From: Hyphomonadaceae bacterium
GTDB taxonomy: Bacteria > Pseudomonadota > Alphaproteobacteria > Caulobacterales > Hyphomonadaceae
DNA length: 6,890 bases
Direction of reading: 5' to 3'
NCBI GenBank assembly: GCA_030696545.1
Contig: JAUYSA010000413.1
Span: 1 to 6,890 of the forward strand
A program made the position numbers and the translations under genes. This document shows positions 1-6,459 of the stretch, piece after piece. The number at the start of each line of letters is the position of its first letter. Position 1 is the first letter of the stretch. The notes beneath the pieces are model-generated. The model worked only from the letters and a program-made list of their open reading frames with translations, was not told where the DNA came from and made no database searches.

Positions 1-165
1 CACCTGCTCGCTGAGATCGATTCGAGCTATTACGTAGCGTACGTCTCCGAACAGAACCTGCTGCCGGATGATGCGCCGGAGCCTGTGAACCACCCGCAGG
101 TGCCCGAGATGTTCGAGATCGACGATCACGGCATGTACAAAATCCGGACGTCGACGGCGCACTAG
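1..165 (+). CDS. 3' end of an unidentified gene (C-terminal 54 residues)
   Basis: Frame 1 is open from the first base of the window to a TAG at 163-165 and encodes the last 54 residues of a protein whose start lies outside. The tail is acidic and proline-containing (LLPDDAPEPVNHPQVPEMFE) and ends IRTSTAH. I do not recognise the family and assign no function. The fragment is accepted as coding because it has natural-looking composition, runs in the same direction as phhA and stops 20 bases before the phhA start, a spacing that suggests co-transcription with phhA. It could instead be an unrelated gene that merely ends here. Confidence 0.6.
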   Translation, partial: HLLAEIDSSYYVAYVSEQNLLPDDAPEPVNHPQVPEMFEIDDHGMYKIRTSTAH

Positions 166-185
166 GCGCGTCCTACATTCAAGGC

Positions 186-1046
186 ATGAGCACGCACGCT
201 GTCGTACGGGACGATGACTATGTCATCGACCAGAACTGGGTCGGCTATACAGCCGACGACCATGCTGTGTGGGATTTTCTCTACAGGCGTCAGCGCACAA
301 TTCTCGCGGACCGGGCCGATGAGGCTTTGCTAAGGGGTCATGAGGCGCTGAACCTCAATCGCGGCGGCATACCGGATTTCGCGGTGATCAATGAAGAGCT
401 GAAGGCGCGGACAGGGTTCACGGTCGTTGCCGTGCCGGGGCTTGTGCCCGACGAGGTGTTCTTCAACCACCTTGCGAACCGGCGCTTCCCGGCGGGGCAG
501 TTCATCCGTGGCCGTCACCAGCTCGACTATCTTCAGGAGCCGGACATCTTTCATGATGTGTTTGGCCACGTCCCGTTGCTGACCAATCCGGTGTTTGCGG
601 ACTATATGGAGGCCTATGGCAAGGGCGGGCTGCGGGCGCTGCAGTTCGGTAAGCTGAAGAACCTCGCCGCGCTTTACTGGTACACCGTCGAGTTCGGGCT
701 GATCGAGACGGCGAAGGGGCTGCGCATATACGGAGCGGGGATATCGTCGTCGAAGGACGAGTCGATCTTCGCGCTGGATGCCCCCTCTCCCAACCGGCTT
801 CGGTTCGACCTCGAACGCGTGATGCGGACCGAGTACCGGATCGACGACTACCAGCAGAGCTATTTCGTCATCCGGTCCTATGAGGACCTGATCCGCGCCA
901 CGCTCGACCAGGATTTCGCCCCACTCTATCAGCGGCTGGCGGATGGCATCAGCCACCTGCCGGAGGCGATTCTCCCGACGGACCAGGTCGTCACGGCGGG
1001 AACTCAGGCTTATGCCCGGGCGAAGGCCTCCGGAGAGGTTATCTGA
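186..1046 (+). CDS. phhA: Phenylalanine-4-hydroxylase (tetrahydropterin- and iron-dependent)
   Basis: This 286-residue protein is a bacterial aromatic amino acid hydroxylase. It converts L-phenylalanine to L-tyrosine using O2, a tetrahydropterin and a mononuclear non-haem Fe(II), in the cytosol, and usually feeds phenylalanine catabolism through tyrosine and homogentisate. The iron-binding facial triad is visible: H123 and H128 in HDVFGHVPLL, and E169 in WYTVEFGL. The surrounding residues of the catalytic domain are also typical (RGRHQLDYLQEPDIFHD at about 108-124; YGAGISSS at 182-189). The length matches the short bacterial monomeric form without the N-terminal regulatory ACT domain of animal enzymes. 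The ATG at 186 follows only a weak AAGG at 181-184, very close to the start; no upstream in-frame alternative is better. It lies 20 bases after the preceding gene and 60 bases before the photolyase, so it probably belongs with the upstream gene. No pterin dehydratase (phhB) gene is in view. Confidence 0.95.
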   Translation: MSTHAVVRDDDYVIDQNWVGYTADDHAVWDFLYRRQRTILADRADEALLRGHEALNLNRGGIPDFAVINEELKARTGFTVVAVPGLVPDEVFFNHLANRRFPAGQFIRGRHQLDYLQEPDIFHDVFGHVPLLTNPVFADYMEAYGKGGLRALQFGKLKNLAALYWYTVEFGLIETAKGLRIYGAGISSSKDESIFALDAPSPNRLRFDLERVMRTEYRIDDYQQSYFVIRSYEDLIRATLDQDFAPLYQRLADGISHLPEAILPTDQVVTAGTQAYARAKASGEVI

Positions 1047-1073
1047 TCCATATTGGCCCCTGACACGTAGATA
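1044..1073 (+). promoter_or_regulatory. Candidate ECF-sigma-type promoter of the photolyase operon
   Basis: TGATCC at 1044-1049 (its TGA is the phhA stop codon) is followed 18 bases later by TAGATA at 1068-1073, with an overlapping TAAGC at 1072-1076. TGATCC is the -35 element known for the ChrR-controlled, singlet-oxygen-responsive sigma-E of Rhodobacter sphaeroides, whose -10 is TAAGA-like, and photolyase genes are known targets of that sigma factor. The -10 match is imperfect: the better TAAGC sits at a spacing of 22. TGATCC also occurs by chance inside coding sequence here (for example near 888, 1325 and 5171). The position in the 60-base gap before a photolyase is the main support; treat it as a hypothesis. 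Confidence 0.3.
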
Positions 1074-1106
1074 AGCTCGAAACGTCACCGAAACGCATGA
1101 GCAGCC

Positions 1107-2558
1107 TTGTCAGACCGGCCCGTCATCTTCTGGTTTCGCGACGACCTGCGGCTCGCGGATAACCCGGGGCTGGCGGCAGCTCTTGCCATGGGCACGCCCA
1201 TTATCCTGCTCTACGTGCTCGACGAGGACAGCAAGGAAAGCCGCCCGCTTGGCGGGGCTTCCAAATGGTGGCTGGACAAGTCGCTTCGGGCGCTTGACGA
1301 GCGGATCGCCGCGAAGGGCGGCAAGCTGATCCTTCGCAAAGGCCGCGCGGAAACTGTGCTGGCGGAGCTGGTCAACGAAACCAACGCGAGAGCCGTTTAC
1401 TGGAACCGCCGCTATGGCCCGGCGCGCAAGATCGACGAGCGCATCAAGAAGGCTCTGAAAGCGAATGGCGTTGAAGCGGAGAGCTTCAACGGCGCACTGC
1501 TGGTCGAACCCTTTGCGATGAAGACGGGCGCCGGCGGAGACTACAAGGTCTTCACGCCCTTCTGGAAAGCGCTGCAGGCAAGCCTCGTTATTCCTGAGGC
1601 GGCGCCAGAACCACGCGAGTTCAAATCATTCGGGAAGCTGAAGTCCGAGGATATCGCTGACTGGGAGCTTCACCCTTCCAAGCCGGATTGGTCTGTTGGT
1701 ATGGCGAGGGTGTGGACGCCTGGTGAACTCGGCGCGCGAAAGCGGCTGCGGGAGTTTCTGAAGGAGACGATAACCGGCTACGCTGAAGGACGCGACCGAC
1801 CGGACGAAGATCGCACGTCGCGCCTTTCCCCTCACCTGCGATTTGGCGAGATCAGCCCGCACCAGATCTGGCGTGCGGCCTCCCATGCGCAGGAGGCCGG
1901 CGAAGCGCCGGCGCGTGATATCCAGAAGTTTCTGTCCGAGGTCGCATGGCGCGACTTCTCACATCACCTGCTCTATCACGATCCGCAAATGGGCCATCTC
2001 AGTTGGCGGCGCCAGTTCGAGGATGTCGATTGGCGTACCGGATCCAAGGCCGAACTTGAAGCATGGCGGCACGGCCAGACGGGCTATCCGATTGTCGATG
2101 CTGGAATGCGCCAGCTCTGGACCACCGGGTTCATGCACAACCGCGTGCGCATGATCGTTGCGTCGTTCTTCGCGAAGGACTTGCTTGTCCACTGGCGCAA
2201 GGGAGAGGAATGGTTCTGGGACACGCTGGTCGATGCGGACGAGGCAAACAATGCCAATGGCTGGCAGTGGACTGCGGGAACGGGCGCAGACGCGGCACCC
2301 TACTTCCGCGTTTTCAACCCGATGCTGCAAGGCGAGAAGTTCGATCCCAATGGCGCGTATGTCAGCGAATGGGTTCCGGAGCTTTCGAAGCTTCCCGCAA
2401 AGTGGATACACGCGCCATGGGATGCGCCGGCCAACGTGCTGGCCGAAGCCAAGGTCGTGCTTGGTGAGACGTATCCCAAGCCGATCATCGATCATGATTT
2501 CGCGCGCAAGCGTGCGCTGGCCGCCTACAAGTCTTCCACTCAGGAAACGTCCGCATGA
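1107..2558 (+). CDS. phrB: Class I deoxyribodipyrimidine photolyase (CPD photolyase)
   Basis: The 483-residue product is a photolyase/cryptochrome-family flavoprotein that uses blue light to split cyclobutane pyrimidine dimers in DNA. The N-terminal antenna Rossmann domain begins VIFWFRDDLRLADNPG (about 6-21). The FAD domain carries RTSRLSPHLRFGEIS (236-250), EVAWRDF (278-284; E278 and W281 align with the E. coli dimer-contacting E274/W277), TGYPIVDAGMRQL (325-337), HNRVRM (344-349) and NNANGWQW (381-388). A complete Trp electron-transfer chain can be proposed: W386, W363 and W309, matching E. coli W382, W359 and W306. The E. coli MTHF-contact Asn-Glu pair is not evident, so the antenna pigment is uncertain. 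Because an in-frame TGA lies at 1098-1100, the TTG at 1107 is the only start that keeps the N-terminal strand; it has no good Shine-Dalgarno. An ATG at 1097 is out of frame by one base. Its stop overlaps the next start (ATGA at 2555-2558), making it the first gene of a four-gene operon. Confidence 0.93.
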   Translation: MSDRPVIFWFRDDLRLADNPGLAAALAMGTPIILLYVLDEDSKESRPLGGASKWWLDKSLRALDERIAAKGGKLILRKGRAETVLAELVNETNARAVYWNRRYGPARKIDERIKKALKANGVEAESFNGALLVEPFAMKTGAGGDYKVFTPFWKALQASLVIPEAAPEPREFKSFGKLKSEDIADWELHPSKPDWSVGMARVWTPGELGARKRLREFLKETITGYAEGRDRPDEDRTSRLSPHLRFGEISPHQIWRAASHAQEAGEAPARDIQKFLSEVAWRDFSHHLLYHDPQMGHLSWRRQFEDVDWRTGSKAELEAWRHGQTGYPIVDAGMRQLWTTGFMHNRVRMIVASFFAKDLLVHWRKGEEWFWDTLVDADEANNANGWQWTAGTGADAAPYFRVFNPMLQGEKFDPNGAYVSEWVPELSKLPAKWIHAPWDAPANVLAEAKVVLGETYPKPIIDHDFARKRALAAYKSSTQETSA

Positions 2559-3889
2559 CAGCTCGCCGGAAGCGTATTGCGGTCGTGGGTGCGGGCGTTG
2601 CCGGCCTTGGAGCTGCGTGGGCGTTGCGCGAGAACGCTGACATTGTCGTCTATGACAAGGCGCCGCGCTTTGGCGGACACGCCTGGACTGTTGATATCGA
2701 CCACACGGGTCAACAGATGCCGGTTGATATCGGCTTCATCTGCTTCAATCGGCCTAACTATCCGAACTTCACCAAGCTGCTGCAGCACCTCGACGTGAAG
2801 ACAATCTGGACCGACATGAGCTTCGCCGTGTCCGATCCGAATGGATATGAGTGGAGCTCGGACCCGTGGGGCCTGTTCGCCTGGAAGCGCAACGCGCTGG
2901 ACAAGCGGTTCAGAGGACTGCTGGGCGAGATCATCGACTTCAACAATGTGGGTAGGGCCGAGCTGGCCGCTGGCAAGCTGCAGGATGTATCGCTGGCCGA
3001 CTGGCTCGACAGCCATGGGTATTCGGAGCGGTTCAGGACGGCCTATCTGCTGCCTATGAGCGCGGCGATCTGGTCGACGCCCGAAAAGCTGATGCTGGAT
3101 TATCCGGCGCAAGCATTTCTGCAGTTCTTCGATAATCACCGGCTGATGCATCTGGTTCGCCCCATGTGGCGGACCGTGGCGGGCGGTAGCCGCAGCTATG
3201 TCGACAAGTTGCTCGCGGAGCTGCAGCCGTCGCTGCGGCCGGCTGCGCAGATCGAGACGATCCGGCCTGCTGGTCCGGGCAAGGTTCAGATCATTGAGCT
3301 AGACCGGCAGCCGCAAATGTTCGACGCCGTCATCCTGTCATGCCACGCGGACGAATCCCGCCGGATGCTGGATGAAAGCTACGATGAACAGCGTCTGGCT
3401 CTTGGCTCAGTGAGATTTTCAAAGAACACGGCCTATCTTCACCACGACAAGAGCCTGATGCCGAAGCGCCGGATGGCATGGGGCTCGTGGAACGTCCTTA
3501 AAGGGCCTGATGATAGCGTGTGCGTCTCCTACTGGATGAATCGCCTGCAGAAGCTGCCGAGTTCGCGGCCGGTGTTCGTGACGTTGAACCCTGTCCACGA
3601 GCCCGCTGCGGACAAGACCTTTGGCGTCTATGAGTTCGATCATCCGATGTATGACGGACCGTCGGCTGCCGCGCGCCGTTCGGTCCAGCGCATACAGGGA
3701 CGTGATGGACTTTTCTTCGCCGGCTCATGGCTCGGCGATGGTTTTCACGAGGCCGGGCTTCGTACCGGGCTTGAAGCGGCGTTCGCGCTCGGCGGACAGG
3801 TGCCGTGGGAAGCGACCACGACGCAGAAGCACACATTGGCGCATTCGCAGAACTTCATCCACACAGCGACCGCCGCGGTGGCGCAGTGA
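2555..3889 (+). CDS. FAD-dependent amine-oxidase-fold oxidoreductase (COG2907 type)
   Basis: The 444-residue protein belongs to the NAD(P)/FAD-binding amine oxidase/phytoene-desaturase-like superfamily, most like the group usually called COG2907. The N-terminal dinucleotide-binding motif is VVGAGVAGLG (G12, G14, G17), followed by the strand VVYDKAPRFGGHAW with D34 at the ribose-binding position. The C-terminal FAD motif is GLFFAGSWLGDGFHEAGL (385-402). The middle (about 60-210) contains CFNRPNYPNF and a Trp-rich helical substrate region. No signal peptide is seen; it is probably cytosolic or membrane-peripheral. The substrate is not known from sequence. Sitting between photolyase and DUF1365/Cfa genes, it plausibly oxidises or desaturates an acyl chain modified by the Cfa-like enzyme, as flavoproteins do in furan and methyl-branched fatty acid pathways; that role is inference. 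An AGGA at 2542-2545 lies 9 bases before the ATG, and the start overlaps the photolyase stop by 4 bases. Confidence 0.88.
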   Translation: MTARRKRIAVVGAGVAGLGAAWALRENADIVVYDKAPRFGGHAWTVDIDHTGQQMPVDIGFICFNRPNYPNFTKLLQHLDVKTIWTDMSFAVSDPNGYEWSSDPWGLFAWKRNALDKRFRGLLGEIIDFNNVGRAELAAGKLQDVSLADWLDSHGYSERFRTAYLLPMSAAIWSTPEKLMLDYPAQAFLQFFDNHRLMHLVRPMWRTVAGGSRSYVDKLLAELQPSLRPAAQIETIRPAGPGKVQIIELDRQPQMFDAVILSCHADESRRMLDESYDEQRLALGSVRFSKNTAYLHHDKSLMPKRRMAWGSWNVLKGPDDSVCVSYWMNRLQKLPSSRPVFVTLNPVHEPAADKTFGVYEFDHPMYDGPSAAARRSVQRIQGRDGLFFAGSWLGDGFHEAGLRTGLEAAFALGGQVPWEATTTQKHTLAHSQNFIHTATAAVAQ

Positions 3890-4698
3890 TTGCCCCTGCC
3901 CGTCTCTGGTTTGGGACCACTTCGCATGTACGCGAGAAGCCCTTCCGGCGTTCGTTCAAACACCGTATCGCGATGCTCGAAGTCGACATTGATCGGCTTG
4001 GCCAGGCGGACAGACTATCGAAACTGTTCTCCGTGGGACGCGGCAATGCGATTGCGTTTCAGGAAGCGGATGTTGGCGCGCGCGATAAAGCCGTTCCTCT
4101 GCGTGCGTGGGCCGAAGGCAGGTTTGCCGAGGCAGGCATAGACCTCGAAGGCGGCAGGATCCGGTTGATCACTTTCCCTCGCGTGCTGGGATACGGGTTT
4201 TCGCCCATTTCCCTCTGGTTCGGACACGGCCCGGGCGGCGACATGCGCGGGGTGATCTACGAGGTTCACAACACGTTCGGCGAAGCGCACGCGTATGTCA
4301 GTGCATTCAAGGTGCCTGACGTTCGCGACAAGGCGGAGAAGGCGTTTCATGTTTCACCGTTCTTCGACGTCAACGGAGATTACAGGTTTACCCTGAAACC
4401 GGGCGATAGCGGCATGTCGCTGGTGGTTGAGAACATCAGCACTGAGGGGCGTCAGCATACGGCAAGTCTGTCTGTCAGGCCGGCTGCCATTACGACGCCC
4501 GCCATTTTGAAATGGCTGATCAGAATGCCCATATCAGGCGTAGGTGTAATGGTCGCCATCCACTGGCAGGCGTTCCACCTTTGGCTGAAAGGCGCCGGGT
4601 ATCGCGACAAACCGGAGCAACGTGAGAAGCGGACCACCGTGACCCGCCCCGAGCGGACGTCCGCCGGCGCCTCTGAAGATCTGAGGAAACGCGCATGA
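3886..4698 (+). CDS. DUF1365 family protein
   Basis: The product matches the DUF1365 (COG3496) family, whose biochemical function is not established. Family hallmarks are visible: ARLWFGTTSHVREKPFRRSF near the N-terminus, then HRIAMLEVDID (27-37), ITFPRVLGYGFSPISLWF (95-112), YEVHNTFGEAHAYV (125-138) and KAFHVSPFFDVNGDYRF (152-168). A hydrophobic, Trp-containing segment near the C-terminus (about 206-236, with IHWQAFHLWLKG) suggests membrane contact, and the last 30 residues are polar and basic. I chose the GTG at 3886, giving 270 residues, because the protein then begins directly at the conserved ARLWFG block and overlaps the upstream stop as GTGA, like the ATGA junctions on either side. A weak GGTGG at 3877-3881 precedes it. 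An in-frame ATG at 3805 would add 27 residues of unrelated sequence lying inside the oxidoreductase gene. DUF1365 genes are commonly found beside Cfa-like genes, so a role in lipid modification is likely but unproven. Confidence 0.9.
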   Translation: MIAPARLWFGTTSHVREKPFRRSFKHRIAMLEVDIDRLGQADRLSKLFSVGRGNAIAFQEADVGARDKAVPLRAWAEGRFAEAGIDLEGGRIRLITFPRVLGYGFSPISLWFGHGPGGDMRGVIYEVHNTFGEAHAYVSAFKVPDVRDKAEKAFHVSPFFDVNGDYRFTLKPGDSGMSLVVENISTEGRQHTASLSVRPAAITTPAILKWLIRMPISGVGVMVAIHWQAFHLWLKGAGYRDKPEQREKRTTVTRPERTSAGASEDLRKRA

Positions 4699-5936
4699 CA
4701 CGCATGGAACGTATGGTTCTCGATATTGGCGGCCCAGCCGATCTGCATAAGCTCGACAAGCTGCCGGCAAGTCTCACGCTCACGGCGATGATCCTTAGCC
4801 GCATGCCGCGCGGCCAGCTGGATGTGACGCTGCCGGATGGGCGGACGCTTCGCTTTACGGGCAAGGAGCCCGGACCGGCTGCCGAGCTGACCGTGCATGA
4901 CCCCAAGTTCGCGCGGCATGTCATGGCGCGTGGCGACATCGGGTTTGCGGAAGTGTTCATGGATGGAAAGGTCGATTCTCCTGACCTTCCCAAGCTGCTC
5001 GAATATTTCAACGCGAACTGGGAAGACGCCGGCAAGCTGACCATCGGCAATGCCATCGCGCGGTTCTTCACGAACATTCGCAAGAAGCTTCGCAAGAACA
5101 CCAAGAAAGGTTCCAAGCGGAATATCCTGGCGCACTACGATCTGGGCAATGATTTCTATGCGCGCTGGCTTGATCCGACGATGACGTACTCGTCGGCGAT
5201 ATTCTCGTCGCCGGACCAATCCATGCAGGATGCGCAGCTGGCGAAGTACCGTTCGATTGCGCGCAACCTTCAGCTAAAGCCGGGCGACCATGTGCTCGAA
5301 ATTGGCTCGGGCTGGGGTGGCTTCGCAGAAGTGGCGGCCAAAGAGTTCGGCGCGCGTGTAACGTCGATCACCATCTCTGACGCGCAGCACGCCTATGCCG
5401 TAAAACGTATCGCGGATGCCGGGCTTTCTGGTCAGGTCGAGATACTCATGCGCGATTATCGCGACGTGACCGGGCAGTATGATGCGGTCGCCTCGATCGA
5501 AATGTTCGAAGCCGTGGGGATGGCCTACTGGCCCGGCTATTTCAGCAAGATCGCGGAGGTGCTCAAGCCTGGTGGACGGGCCGCCCTGCAGATCATCACG
5601 ATCGACGACAAGTATTTCGACGACTATCTGAGCCGGGCTGATTTCATCCAGCACTACATCTTCCCGGGCGGCATGCTGCCTTCTGTCGAGAAGCTGCAGG
5701 GCGAAGTGGAGCGGGCGGGAATGGACTTCTCGGTCGATCAGATGTTCGGGAAATCATACGCCCGTACGTTGAACGAATGGTCCAGGCGGTTTGATATCGA
5801 GTGGGACAATATCCGTGGCGGCAAGTTCGACGATGAGTTCAGGCGGCTGTGGCTGTATTATCTGGCCTATTGCCAGGCGGGCTTCAACACTGGCCGGATC
5901 GACGTTGGCCAGTTCGTGCTGACGAAGCCAGCCTAA
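4695..5936 (+). CDS. cfa: Cyclopropane-fatty-acyl-phospholipid synthase-like SAM methyltransferase
   Basis: The 413-residue protein is a Cfa-family (COG2230) enzyme that transfers a methyl or methylene group from S-adenosylmethionine to the double bond of unsaturated acyl chains in membrane phospholipids. An N-terminal lipid-binding domain (about 30-125) is followed by a strongly basic linker (about 129-142, IRKKLRKNTKKGSKRN) and the methyltransferase domain: HYDLGNDFY (147-155), SAM motif LEIGSGWGGFA (201-211), MFEAVG (270-275), FIQHYIFPGGMLPS (317-330) and SYARTL (354-359). Compared with E. coli Cfa (382 residues), the bicarbonate-site residues E239 and Y317 are kept as E272 and Y355. C139 is replaced by S167 (YSSAIF) and H266 by Q299 (ALQIIT). 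These changes occur in a broad subgroup of the family and leave open whether the product is a cyclopropane or a methyl/methylene-branched chain. GAGGA at 4683-4687 lies 7 bases before the ATG. The start overlaps the DUF1365 stop (ATGA) and the stop overlaps the convergent gene by 4 bases. Confidence 0.92.
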   Translation: MTRMERMVLDIGGPADLHKLDKLPASLTLTAMILSRMPRGQLDVTLPDGRTLRFTGKEPGPAAELTVHDPKFARHVMARGDIGFAEVFMDGKVDSPDLPKLLEYFNANWEDAGKLTIGNAIARFFTNIRKKLRKNTKKGSKRNILAHYDLGNDFYARWLDPTMTYSSAIFSSPDQSMQDAQLAKYRSIARNLQLKPGDHVLEIGSGWGGFAEVAAKEFGARVTSITISDAQHAYAVKRIADAGLSGQVEILMRDYRDVTGQYDAVASIEMFEAVGMAYWPGYFSKIAEVLKPGGRAALQIITIDDKYFDDYLSRADFIQHYIFPGGMLPSVEKLQGEVERAGMDFSVDQMFGKSYARTLNEWSRRFDIEWDNIRGGKFDDEFRRLWLYYLAYCQAGFNTGRIDVGQFVLTKPA

Positions 5937-6364
5937 ATTCCAATTGCGGTCGTGACGGTCTGCACGTGTGGCTCGATGTGCGTCTTGTAGAGACCGTGCG
6001 CCTGATCGCTCCACTCCGCCGGCAGAATGGTGGGGTCGAGCGCGTAGGCGATGCCGCCTGCTGCGACGACGACGATAGCGAGTTGCAATACCAGGCCGAG
6101 GATCGTGCCTTTTCGCTGCGCGCGCTCGCCGACACGAACGTAGTGCCTGCTCGACTTTCCTCCGTTCAGCAGTGAGGTGGTGTGCTGCAACAGAGCCTGG
6201 CGTTCTGCTTTTTCTGCTCGCTCATCGATAGTCTCGCGCTGAGCTTTGATTTTTTTAGCTTTGGGCGGCGCCTTCTCGAAACGGGGCTTGTCTGCCGCAG
6301 CGCGCAAACCTGCACGCAGTTCGGTTACACGCGTTCCACCCGGTTTGCTCGCAATGCGAGTCAT
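5933..6364 (-). CDS. Small basic single-pass membrane protein, function unknown
   Basis: The 143-residue product is not recognised. Residues 1-85 are hydrophilic and rich in Lys, Arg, Ala and Glu, with a probable helical stretch rich in charged residues at about 36-62 (KAKKIKAQRETIDERAEKAE). One strong membrane segment follows at about 87-109 (TILGLVLQLAIVVVAAGGIA, then YAL), preceded by ERAQRKG. By the positive-inside rule the long basic N-terminus should face the cytoplasm and the last 34 residues the periplasm. No cleavable signal peptide is seen. The ATG at 6364 is supported by GAGG at 6374-6371, 6 bases upstream. It lies 95 bases downstream of era in the same direction and could be read through from it or have its own promoter. 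Its stop codon overlaps the end of the convergent cfa gene by 4 bases. Natural composition, the RBS and the membrane segment support a real gene. Confidence 0.75.
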   Translation of the reverse strand: MTRIASKPGGTRVTELRAGLRAAADKPRFEKAPPKAKKIKAQRETIDERAEKAERQALLQHTTSLLNGGKSSRHYVRVGERAQRKGTILGLVLQLAIVVVAAGGIAYALDPTILPAEWSDQAHGLYKTHIEPHVQTVTTAIGI

Positions 6365-6370
6365 GGTCTG

Positions 6371-6374
6371 CCTC
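6371..6374 (-). promoter_or_regulatory. Shine-Dalgarno site of the small membrane protein gene
   Basis: On the minus strand GAGG at 6374-6371 lies 6 bases before the ATG at 6364-6362. It is among the better ribosome-binding sites in the window and fixes the start of this otherwise unrecognised gene. It also shows that the gene can be translated independently of era, whose stop is 95 bases upstream. Confidence 0.6.
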
Positions 6375-6459
6375 GTATGACAAACATGGGTTTAGCGCGA
6401 ACCTGCTAAGGTCCGTTCAGCATTGCTGGAGCAATTTCAACCTGATCGGTAACGATTGG

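Noticed and set aside
330..1088. 252-codon open frame on the minus strand opposite phhA
   Set aside because: It is antisense to a gene with intact iron-binding and catalytic motifs, and its translation is an Arg/Val-rich, motif-free sequence typical of shadow frames in GC-rich DNA.
2540..3151. 203-codon open frame on the minus strand opposite the oxidoreductase
   Set aside because: No recognisable motif; it covers the strand opposite the conserved FAD-binding region and is best explained as a shadow frame.
3805..3885. Upstream ATG at 3805 as the start of the DUF1365 protein
   Set aside because: It would add 27 residues encoded inside the oxidoreductase gene with no family similarity. GTG at 3886 starts at the conserved N-terminal block and gives the same 4-base overlap as the neighbouring junctions.
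4452..5219. 255-codon open frame on the minus strand opposite the DUF1365/cfa junction
   Set aside because: Arg-rich translation without recognisable domains, lying opposite two well-supported genes; the high GC content explains the long open frame.
5849..6175. Plus-strand open frame spanning the end of cfa and continuing past it
   Set aside because: It overlaps cfa out of frame and lies opposite the minus-strand membrane protein gene, which has a good ribosome-binding site and a convincing membrane segment.
6422..6435. Small inverted repeat ATTGC-TGGA-GCAAT between era and the next gene as a terminator
   Set aside because: The stem is only 5 bp and AT-containing. On the minus strand, where era transcription would arrive, no T run follows it. 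It may be chance.
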